NCBI GenBank assembly: GCA_905199135.1
Contig: CAJKFC010000081.1
Location: 1-8,025 of the forward strand
DNA length: 8,025 bases
From: an uncultured Eubacteriales bacterium
Lineage (GTDB): Bacteria; Bacillota; Clostridia; Oscillospirales; Butyricicoccaceae
Direction: 5' to 3'
The translations under genes were made by a program, and so were the position numbers. Positions 1 through 5,105 of the stretch are shown here, piece after piece; the first letter of the stretch is position 1; each line of letters starts with the position of its first letter. Under the pieces are notes generated by a model. That model did no database searches. It worked only from the letters and a program-made list of their open reading frames with translations, and was not told the origin of the DNA.

Positions 1-101
1 GCTTGGATTCCGTATTCACCATCTGTAACTTTATTTCCTCTTGTTGCTTTTCCTCTCATTCTACCTTTTTGCATTTTTCTAAATTTTGATCTTTTTGGCA
101 T
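1..101 (-). CDS. rplP: Ribosomal protein L16 (uL16), N-terminal fragment running off the window
   Basis: Reading the minus strand from the ATG at 101-99, the 33 complete codons give a lysine/arginine-rich protein that begins MPKRSKFRKMQKGRMRGK and ends in EYGIQ at the window edge. The PKR..FRK start, the GRMRGKATRGN block and the YGIQA turn are the classic N-terminus of L16, a 23S rRNA-binding protein of the large subunit that helps shape the peptidyl-transferase and tRNA-binding region. Codons are AT-rich (AAA, AGA, ACA, GGA), unlike the genes after 700. Two things are wrong with the context. L16 normally follows rpsC in the S10 operon, but the bases upstream of this start (102-211) encode nothing like S3. 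There is also no GGAGG-like site before the ATG; a TAA lies two codons upstream. Identity is secure; whether this DNA belongs beside its neighbours is doubtful. Confidence 0.88.
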   Translation of the reverse strand, partial: MPKRSKFRKMQKGRMRGKATRGNKVTDGEYGIQ

Positions 102-193
102 TATTTAGCGTGTCTTATGCTGCTGTATCGTTGCCATACTGGTATTCTGATGAAAACGCTTATTATAGATGTGCTAACCAGCCGATCGCATGA
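83..193 (+). pseudogene. Separated N-terminal part of the metalloprotease, ended by an in-frame TGA
   Basis: The reading frame of the metalloprotease at 212-691 stays open upstream as far as a TAA at 80-82, except for one TGA at 191-193. The translation of this stretch has a hydrophobic run (ILIFLALFSVSYA) that resembles the end of a signal peptide with an Ala-type cleavage site, followed by a mature start containing PYWYSDENAYYRC. Secreted clostridial metzincins commonly start this way, with an aromatic-rich segment after the signal peptide. No ATG is available in this frame; the only candidates are TTG at 86 or 95 and GTG at 110, none with a ribosome binding site. The hydrophobic part overlaps the L16 fragment on the other strand, so the true start of the gene has probably been replaced. 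I infer a 5'-truncated and interrupted gene, or errors at a contig end. Confidence 0.5.
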
Positions 194-211
194 TATACAC
201 ACTATGATAAT

Positions 212-691
212 TTGTTTACGACATCTCAATTTGCTCAGAGTATTCAGCATGCAAAAAATGAATGGACGGATAATGGAGTAAGCGTAAATTTGACAACTGA
301 TATCACATCATCAAATGTAAAGATATATGGTGGAAGTTGGTCTAGAATGAAAGTAATTAACAGTCAATTGTCTCCTCAAGCGATGGGAAATGTTGAGTAT
401 ACTTCTTATATGCAGTCGGAGATAGTATATCATGCAGGAGATATGATAATTGGAAATAAGTCGTATAATGCAAGAATGGTTATAGTATATAATGAAACTT
501 TTGCAGAAGAGCCTGACAATTTATATTATAAAAATATAGCGACCCATGAAATGGGGCATGCTTTGGGATGGTATGGACATTCTGATGCGGCTGATAATGT
601 TATGAATAATTCGGTAAGTAAATTTTTGACACAAGTCGGAAATGAAGACGCGTTGCATCTCACACAAATTTATGACTTATATCCATATTAG
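212..691 (+). CDS. Secreted metzincin-like zinc metalloprotease, catalytic part
   Basis: This is the intact 159-codon portion of a zinc endopeptidase. The zinc site is HEMGHALGWYGH at residues 112-123 (counting from the TTG at 212): H112, H116 and H123 are the predicted zinc ligands, E113 the catalytic base and G119 the turn glycine. A Met-turn candidate, NVM, ends at residue 131. This is the matrixin/M10-like arrangement, but with three residues rather than two between Gly and the third His, a variant I recall in secreted Firmicutes proteases with a GHS sequence. The region before the motif is beta-rich with Asn/Tyr/Ser, as expected of an exported enzyme. The TTG at 212 is only the first possible start after the TGA at 191-193 and has no ribosome binding site, so the gene very probably began upstream (see 83-193). 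It is clearly more AT-rich than the genes that follow. Its TAG stop at 689-691 forms part of the next gene's ribosome binding site, suggesting cotranscription. The substrate is unknown. Confidence 0.72.
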   Translation: MFTTSQFAQSIQHAKNEWTDNGVSVNLTTDITSSNVKIYGGSWSRMKVINSQLSPQAMGNVEYTSYMQSEIVYHAGDMIIGNKSYNARMVIVYNETFAEEPDNLYYKNIATHEMGHALGWYGHSDAADNVMNNSVSKFLTQVGNEDALHLTQIYDLYPY

Positions 692-700
692 GAGGGGAAA

Positions 701-1561
701 ATGAAAAGAAAAATCATAGCGGGATTTTTATGCTTGCTGACCGTATCGGCTGTCTTTCTCGGCGCATATGCGGCGGATAAAAACCGGAAGCCTGCCACAG
801 CCGACCCCAACCAATCGCTAAATCCCTTTGTGGATTACAGCTTTGACGCCGCCCTCTACTCTGCCGACATGGCGGTCACCGTTAAAATAACCGACACCGA
901 ATATAAAGAGAAGGGATATGACGCGGTTTTCGTCAAGGGTGAGATAGCGCAGGTGCTCATGGGCAAGCCGGTGAGCAGGGAAATACTGATGCCGGCATAC
1001 AGAGTATTTGAAGAGGGCAAAGAATATTTTTGCTTTTTGTACCTTTTAGACCTTTACGCCTACCCGAAAAACACCTATGAGCCGTGTTTTTTGGACTCCG
1101 TATGTGAGATAGGGGCTCTGGGGATTTTGAAAACTCCGTCAAAGCTGGGTGATGAGATCATGAAAGGCGTGTATACTCTGGACAGTGTCCGCCGCCGCAT
1201 ATCGGAAAATCCGCCATCGTCACTGTTTGAAGAGAAGGCTGTTCTCCCCGACAGGTTTGTGTCGGTTTTGGATATGGCTGAAAGCTCCACCCATATCGCC
1301 GAGATAGAGGTCAAAGAGGTCATCGAGGAGGAAGGCACATATATCGCGTATTACGATATAACGGAGCTTTTCAAAGGGGAGAAATGGGGCGAAAACGAGG
1401 GAAATTTCCTGCCGAAAGGCGATGTGAAAATAGAGAAGGGCGGAAAATATTTAGTATTTTTCACGGAAAAGGAGGACGGCACTCTGTGGCCGGTCAGCCG
1501 TTTTGGTTCTGTCATAGACGAGAAGGCGGAAAATTATCGGGAAATCAGAGAGATTTTGTAA
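701..1561 (+). CDS. Secreted protein of unknown function with two copies of one domain
   Basis: The 286-residue product starts at an ATG placed four bases after an AGGAGGGG ribosome binding site (690-697). Residues 1-25 form a signal peptide: KRK, a hydrophobic core, then AYA-A. There is no lipobox cysteine and no later membrane segment, so it is probably exported. I see an internal duplication. Residues about 52-117 and 190-256 share the order: an 'A..(V/I)' strand, a Tyr-rich strand leading to 'V/F..GK/GE', a 6-10 residue strand, then an acidic 'EEGKEYFCFL' or 'EKGGKYLVFF' strand. That looks like two related beta domains joined by a charged linker. I do not recognise a named family and find no catalytic motif. 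It directly follows the metalloprotease and could be a partner, inhibitor or cell-surface companion, but this rests only on position. It is followed by the shared terminator at about 1566-1592. Confidence 0.8.
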   Translation: MKRKIIAGFLCLLTVSAVFLGAYAADKNRKPATADPNQSLNPFVDYSFDAALYSADMAVTVKITDTEYKEKGYDAVFVKGEIAQVLMGKPVSREILMPAYRVFEEGKEYFCFLYLLDLYAYPKNTYEPCFLDSVCEIGALGILKTPSKLGDEIMKGVYTLDSVRRRISENPPSSLFEEKAVLPDRFVSVLDMAESSTHIAEIEVKEVIEEEGTYIAYYDITELFKGEKWGENEGNFLPKGDVKIEKGGKYLVFFTEKEDGTLWPVSRFGSVIDEKAENYREIREIL

Positions 1562-1565
1562 AGAC

Positions 1566-1592
1566 AAAAAGCACGGCATAGCCGTGCTTTTT
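1566..1592. terminator. Bidirectional Rho-independent terminator between convergent genes
   Basis: A perfect stem GCACGGC/GCCGTGC (1571-1577 with 1581-1587) closes on a three-base loop, ATA, and is extended by five A-T pairs (1566-1570 with 1588-1592). The A tract on one side and the T tract on the other let it work on both strands, ending the 701-1561 transcript and the leftward 3288-1609 transcript. Confidence 0.9.
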
Positions 1593-1608
1593 ATATTTTG
1601 TCTTGAAA

Positions 1609-3288
1609 TTACTCTGCTAAAGCCTTGGAGACAGCCTCGGCAATCGACTTCAAAGCGCCCTCTTTGAAGGGAACTTTGAGGCCCGACTGGGCGACGAGGT
1701 CTGTAAATGTAAGTGTGCCGCCCTTCTTGGTCAGCTCAACATACATGTCGAAGGATTTTTGGAAATCCTTTGTGCCGATCTCCCAGAACTGGAGAGCTAT
1801 TGTCTGGGCAAGCACATAGTCGATGTAGTAGAAGGGAGCCGAGAACAGGTGCTGCTGGCGCTGCCATACGCGGCCTGCGGCGTAGAACTCTATGCCGTCA
1901 AAATCCATGTAGGGACGGTAGATCTTCTCGAGGCAAAGCCATACCTTGTTTCTCTCGTCGGGTGTCAGCTCGGGACGGTCGTACATGATGTGCTGGAAGT
2001 GGTCGACCATTGTGCCGTAGGAGAGGAAGGCGAGGCAGTGCTCAAGGTGAGATCTCTTCTGCTTCTCAACATCTTCTTCGGAGAAGAACTTGTTAAGTCC
2101 GGGATAGGACATGAACTCCATGGACATGGAGTGTATCTCGGCGATGTCGAGGGTGGGGCTGTTGAGAACATTGTTGGGGTTCTCGCGGCTGCAGAAGCCG
2201 TTGAAGCCGTGGCCGAACTCGTGGAATGTGGTGGTTACATCGTCGGCTGCGCCTGCGTAGTTGAGGAATACGAAGGGGGCCTTGTACTTAGGGATAAAGT
2301 TGGTGTAGGCGCCGACCTTCTTGCCTTCCTTGGAGGGGGCGTCATAGTACTGACCCTCGTACATGAGGTTTATGTAATCGGCAGTGATGGGGGAGAGCTC
2401 TCTGAAGGTCTCTATTGTGGCGTTCATCATGTCGTCGGCGCTCTCAAAGGTCTTGGGGTTGCCGTCGGCAAAATAGAAGGCGTCGTCGTATATCTTCATG
2501 TCGGCGATTCCCGTGCGCTCCGACTGCTGCTTTTTGGCCTTGACTATCTCGGGAACTATGTCCTCCACGATCTGCTTGCGGAATACGGCCACATCTTCGG
2601 GGGTGTAGCAGTTGCGGTTCCTTCTGATATATGCCAGCTGGGTGTAGCTGTCAAAGCCCATTCTCCTGGCCTGCTCGGTGCGGTTCTTGACCAGGTCGTC
2701 ATAGACCTTGTCATAAAAATCGGAATGGGACATATAGAAATCGGAGAGAGCCTGATATGCCGACCTTCTTGTGGCTCTGTCGTCCGAGCCCATGAGCTTG
2801 GTGACATCGGGAATTGTCAGAAGCTTGCCCTCATAGGGTATCTGGGCGTTGGCGTTGAACTCCTGATATTTTGCGTTGAGGGCGTTCTCCTCCTGCATGA
2901 GTTCGATGACATCGGCGTTCATGGACTTTGTCTTGAACTCGATGTTGGTGATGAAGATGGAGCCGAACTCCTTCTTTATCTCGTCAAGATGGGAGCTTTT
3001 GAGAAGAGCCTCGCCGAAAGTGACCATTGCCTTGTCGACGATGGGGTTGTTCTTGTTGAAGAACTTGTTCTCCTCAAGATAGAAGGGGTCCTTTGTGTTG
3101 ATTGTATACCTTATGGAGGCGATGGTCCTTGTGCTGTTGAACTCTGTGAGAACAGAGCGGTATTCTCTGATTATCTCCAGCTCCTCCTCGGCGCTCTTTG
3201 CAGCGGCAAACTTCTCGGCAAGAGAGTTTATCTGACCGCAGACGGCGTCGATGTCGGGTCTCACATAGGGAAATTCGGAAAATTTCAT
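1609..3288 (-). CDS. pepF: M3 family oligoendopeptidase (PepF-like zinc metallopeptidase)
   Basis: The 559-residue protein is a full-length cytoplasmic M3B oligopeptidase, which cleaves short peptides and is thought to recycle peptides produced by proteases or taken up from outside. The zinc motif is HEFGH at residues 356-360. The third ligand is most likely E384 in DIAEIHS, 24 residues after H360 as in the M3 family. Near the C-terminus, H480 and the PFYYIDY segment (about 485-491) match the conserved substrate-binding and transition-state His/Tyr region. The N-terminal half is the mainly helical, charged cap of the M3 fold, and there is no signal peptide. The ATG at 3288 follows AAAGGAGAA (3296-3303 on the opposite strand) at good spacing, and the gene has its own promoter at 3324-3352. 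It is divergent from the lipoprotein and convergent with 701-1561. The family is secure; the symbol is by similarity, since several M3 subtypes are called pepF. Confidence 0.95.
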   Translation of the reverse strand: MKFSEFPYVRPDIDAVCGQINSLAEKFAAAKSAEEELEIIREYRSVLTEFNSTRTIASIRYTINTKDPFYLEENKFFNKNNPIVDKAMVTFGEALLKSSHLDEIKKEFGSIFITNIEFKTKSMNADVIELMQEENALNAKYQEFNANAQIPYEGKLLTIPDVTKLMGSDDRATRRSAYQALSDFYMSHSDFYDKVYDDLVKNRTEQARRMGFDSYTQLAYIRRNRNCYTPEDVAVFRKQIVEDIVPEIVKAKKQQSERTGIADMKIYDDAFYFADGNPKTFESADDMMNATIETFRELSPITADYINLMYEGQYYDAPSKEGKKVGAYTNFIPKYKAPFVFLNYAGAADDVTTTFHEFGHGFNGFCSRENPNNVLNSPTLDIAEIHSMSMEFMSYPGLNKFFSEEDVEKQKRSHLEHCLAFLSYGTMVDHFQHIMYDRPELTPDERNKVWLCLEKIYRPYMDFDGIEFYAAGRVWQRQQHLFSAPFYYIDYVLAQTIALQFWEIGTKDFQKSFDMYVELTKKGGTLTFTDLVAQSGLKVPFKEGALKSIAEAVSKALAE

Positions 3289-3323
3289 ATTGGCTTCTCC
3301 TTTGCTTTTATTTTTATAGATAG

Positions 3324-3352
3324 ATTATACACCCAAAAAGCAAAAAAGTGAA
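3324..3352 (-). promoter_or_regulatory. Predicted sigma-A promoter of the M3 peptidase gene
   Basis: On the minus strand a perfect TATAAT (3329-3324) lies 17 bases downstream of TTCACT (3352-3347), a four-of-six match to TTGACA. Transcription would start at about 3317, roughly 30 bases before the ATG. The -35 box sits inside the palindrome at 3345-3360. Confidence 0.65.
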
Positions 3353-3366
3353 TACACTTTGAGTGT
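3345..3366. promoter_or_regulatory. Overlapping palindromes between divergent promoters, possible operator
   Basis: AAAGTG-AATA-CACTTT (3345-3360) is a perfect 6-bp inverted repeat, and ACACT-TTG-AGTGT (3354-3366) is a perfect 5-bp inverted repeat sharing its central half-site. Together they give AGTG, CACT, AGTG at regular spacing. They cover the -35 of the peptidase promoter and the proposed -35 of the lipoprotein promoter, which is where a repressor would act on both. No candidate regulator gene is in the window. Confidence 0.35.
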
Positions 3367-3388
3367 TTCGGCATATATTTTTTATAAA
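3359..3388 (+). promoter_or_regulatory. Possible promoter of the lipoprotein gene
   Basis: TTGAGT (3359-3364) and TATAAA (3383-3388) are separated by 18 bases. This is a plausible but weak sigma-A site. Transcription would start at about 3395, almost on the ribosome binding site at 3396-3401, giving a very short leader and lowering confidence. Confidence 0.3.
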
Positions 3389-3406
3389 AAGATTCGGGAG
3401 GATAAG

Positions 3407-3919
3407 ATGAAAAAAGTATTTATTATAGCCGCCTGCCTGATTTTTCTGACGGGCTGCTCCCAAAAGACCGATTTTAACAAGGTGATAGAGCATTACACCT
3501 CGTCGCCCATATCGGGCAGATATGTCTGCGAAGCCGATTTCGGCGAGGTGTTCACCTTTGTCTATGACTTTGCCTATGAAAACGGCAGCTCGAGCGTCAC
3601 GATAGTAGAGCCCGAGCAGCTTCAGGGTCTTTCGGCGGTGACCGACGAAACGGGAACAAATCTCGTCTTTGACGATGTGGCCGTCCGCACCTACCTGCCC
3701 GAAAGCTATGAGGCCTCTCCCGTGTCGGCCATTTATGCCTTTATCGAGGACATAAAGACGGGAAACTACACATCGATAAATGACGGCGAAGTGCTGACCG
3801 TCACCTTTGAAAAAGACGACTATGTGAAAAAGGCGGAAATTTCCAAAGAGGATTTCGCCCTTTTATATCTGGAAATTTTTAAAGAGGGCGACAGAATAAT
3901 AACTATTTCGTTGCAATAA
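3407..3919 (+). CDS. Small lipoprotein, possibly LolA/GerS-like
   Basis: The start is the ATG at 3407, five bases after GGGAGG (3396-3401), giving 170 residues. The frame is open further upstream to a TTG at 3359, but that would bury the signal peptide. Residues 1-16 are a lipoprotein signal and LTGC (14-17) is the lipobox, so C17 should be lipidated and the protein anchored on the outer face of the membrane. The rest alternates short beta strands (FTFVYDF, SSSVTIVEP, LTVTFEKDD, RIITISLQ) with few charged clusters, compatible with the open half-barrel of LolA/LppX-type lipoproteins. The clostridial germination lipoprotein GerS has that type of fold. As I recall, gerS lies close to alr and ndoA in Clostridioides difficile, and ndoA follows here too, which supports but does not prove the link. 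Exact function is unknown. Confidence 0.8.
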   Translation: MKKVFIIAACLIFLTGCSQKTDFNKVIEHYTSSPISGRYVCEADFGEVFTFVYDFAYENGSSSVTIVEPEQLQGLSAVTDETGTNLVFDDVAVRTYLPESYEASPVSAIYAFIEDIKTGNYTSINDGEVLTVTFEKDDYVKKAEISKEDFALLYLEIFKEGDRIITISLQ

Positions 3920-3939
3920 AAGAAAAAATGTGATATAAT
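3911..3939 (+). promoter_or_regulatory. Predicted sigma-A promoter of ndoA with extended -10
   Basis: TTGCAA (3911-3916) and TATAAT (3934-3939) are 17 bases apart, and TGA directly before TATAAT makes an extended -10. The -35 overlaps the last codons and stop of the lipoprotein gene. Transcription from about 3946 would leave a leader of roughly 110 bases before the ndoA start. Confidence 0.7.
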
Positions 3940-4029
3940 TACAAAAAAGCGTCTTGGCACATAAAATCATCACGGCATATTATGTAATGCGGAGTTTTTT
4001 GTGATTAAAACAGCAGAAAACTTGGAAAA

Positions 4030-4052
4030 CTAAAGGCATAATACCTTTGGAG
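4030..4052 (+). promoter_or_regulatory. Small inverted repeat next to the ndoA ribosome binding site
   Basis: AAAGG (4032-4036) and CCTTT (4044-4048) form a perfect 5-bp stem over a 7-base loop. Allowing a T-G and a C-G pair (4031/4049, 4030/4050) the stem takes in the first two bases of the GGAG ribosome binding site (4049-4052). It could lower translation of the toxin or be a protein-binding site. This is inference from a short stem. Confidence 0.3.
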
Positions 4053-4056
4053 AGTG

Positions 4057-4443
4057 ATGGTTTTGGACAGCGCAGATAAAAATATTTTGAGAGGCGATAT
4101 ATATTATGCCGATTTGAGCCCTGTGGTCGGAAGCGAACAGGGCGGAATGCGTCCCGTGCTCATAGTGCAGAACGATGTGGGCAACAAATACAGCCCCACC
4201 GTCATAGCGGCCGCCATAACCAGTCAGATGGGAAAAGCGCGGCTGCCCACACACATAGAGATTGAGGCCAAAAGCTTTGGCCTTTCCAAAAACTCTGTGG
4301 TGCTTTTGGAGCAGATAAGGACGCTTGATAAGAAAAGACTCAAGGAAAAGATGGGCAGGCTCGACGGCGGCGTCATGCACAGGGTAGACAACGCCATATC
4401 GGTCAGCCTGGGACTTACACATTCTGACACGGAGGAAGTATGA
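4057..4443 (+). CDS. ndoA: NdoA/MazF family endoribonuclease toxin
   Basis: The 128-residue protein is a close match to Bacillus NdoA (EndoA, MazF), a small sequence-specific mRNA interferase of the PemK/MazF fold. The signature RGDIYYADLSPVVGSEQGG (about 12-30) is followed by RPVLIVQND and AAAITSQ. R32 and T55 correspond to the catalytic Arg and Thr of the B. subtilis enzyme (R25 and T48). The later blocks LPTHIEI and LLEQIRTLDK are also conserved, so it should be active. I chose the ATG at 4057 because GGAG (4049-4052) is too close to the GTG at 4054; a TTG at 4063 is also possible. A few extra residues precede the family's usual start. No antitoxin (EndoAI/MazE, a ribbon-helix-helix protein) is encoded just upstream; that gap is an untranslated leader. 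The stop overlaps the next start by four bases. Confidence 0.95.
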   Translation: MVLDSADKNILRGDIYYADLSPVVGSEQGGMRPVLIVQNDVGNKYSPTVIAAAITSQMGKARLPTHIEIEAKSFGLSKNSVVLLEQIRTLDKKRLKEKMGRLDGGVMHRVDNAISVSLGLTHSDTEEV

Positions 4444-5042
4444 AAAAGAGAGTGATTTCTTGGGCAGCAGGGCTGTTTATGGTTTGTCTGTTCGTTTGGG
4501 GCAGCATTGCTGTCATGGCCGAACAGGGCGGAAGCGACGATCCCATCGTCACAAAGAGCTACATAGACAGCGTGCTCACTCCCAGCGTAAATGAGAAGAT
4601 AAACGAAGTCGTGGCTCAGAAGATGGCCGAAAGCAAGAGCTATGTGGATACGGCCATTTCAAATCACAAGGCCTATATAGCCCAAAACGGCGGAGGCACG
4701 GGGCTTTCCCGGGCCGATATCGACAAGATAGCCGATGAGGTTATAGCCGAAATGCAGAAAGAGGGCATATCGGCGGGGGCTTCCTGGTCGGTGGTAACGG
4801 TCGACGCGGGCAAGACACTGAAAGCCAAGGTGGGCACTGAAATCGTGCTGAGAATCGGCTCTGCCACATGCTATTCCCCCGGCAGCGTCGGAATCGTGAA
4901 CCTCACTTCGGGCTCGGTGCTGTCGCCCGGCTCGGCTCTTTCGGCAAACAATCTCTATATGGTGTCCATAGAGGACAGAGGCTTCAAGGCCGGCTCGAAC
5001 GGAGCGACGGTCCTTGTGTCGGGCTCCTACACCATATCTTAA
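4440..5042 (+). CDS. Secreted protein of unknown function, coupled to ndoA
   Basis: This 200-residue protein starts at the ATG of an ATGA overlap with ndoA, so it is probably translated by coupling; GGAGG (4431-4436) lies before it. Residues 1-27 form a signal peptide (KKR, a long hydrophobic core, VMA-E). Residues about 31-85 hold a helical, coiled-coil-prone stretch with two similar pieces, TKSYIDSVLTP and SKSYVDTAISN. A Gly-rich hinge NGGGTG (83-88) and another helix (about 90-110) lead to a C-terminal beta domain (about 116-200) with TEIVLRIGSA, GSVLSPGSALSANNLYMV and a final VLVSGSYTI. I have the impression of a conserved clostridial domain with TEIxLRxG and a terminal Gly-Tyr-Thr-Ile strand, but no assigned function. 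It has no lipobox or sorting motif. A role in the envelope or in sporulating cells is only a guess. Confidence 0.8.
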   Translation: MKKRVISWAAGLFMVCLFVWGSIAVMAEQGGSDDPIVTKSYIDSVLTPSVNEKINEVVAQKMAESKSYVDTAISNHKAYIAQNGGGTGLSRADIDKIADEVIAEMQKEGISAGASWSVVTVDAGKTLKAKVGTEIVLRIGSATCYSPGSVGIVNLTSGSVLSPGSALSANNLYMVSIEDRGFKAGSNGATVLVSGSYTIS

Positions 5043-5058
5043 AGCATAAAAAATAACT

Positions 5059-5090
5059 CCCTGCCATATGATATGGCAGGGTATTTTTTT
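5059..5090 (+). terminator. Rho-independent terminator of the ndoA operon
   Basis: A perfect 10-bp stem, CCCTGCCATA with TATGGCAGGG (5059-5068 and 5072-5081), closes on TGA and is followed by TATTTTTTT. It lies 17 bases after the stop at 5042. An A-rich run upstream (from 5047) partly pairs with the T tract, so it may also act on the opposite strand. Confidence 0.9.
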
Positions 5091-5105
5091 GCAAGGAGAG
5101 AGAAA

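Noticed and set aside
191..193. TGA read as tryptophan or glycine through an alternative genetic code
   Set aside because: The visible Trp codons are TGG, Gly is encoded normally, and genes after 700 contain no internal TGA in frame. A point mutation or sequencing error is simpler.
150..281. Short plus-strand frame starting with ATG at 150
   Set aside because: It overlaps the metalloprotease frame, has no ribosome binding site, and its product has no domain features.
908..1440. Two GAGAAGGG octamers (908-915 and 1433-1440) resembling the SpoIIIE recognition sequence of B. subtilis
   Set aside because: Two copies in one gene cannot show strand bias. The octamer arises easily from Glu-Lys-Gly codons, and only a whole-genome count would be informative.
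1759..3351. A 530-codon open frame on the plus strand
   Set aside because: It lies antisense to the M3 peptidase, whose motifs are complete. The translation is a Val/Gly/Leu/Glu-rich artefact of codon bias with no motif.
3359..3406. Upstream TTG start for the lipoprotein
   Set aside because: It would put 16 residues before the MKK of the signal peptide and ignore the good GGGAGG at 3396-3401.
3969..4005. Possible terminator hairpin ahead of a T6 run in the ndoA leader
   Set aside because: Only short separated pairings (GCAT/ATGC and ATCAC/GTGAT) can form, and the T run lies inside the loop, so no stable stem precedes it.
5073..5105. Upstream start for the 5106-5645 protein
   Set aside because: The extension translates the right arm of the terminator and its T tract, and lacks a ribosome binding site.
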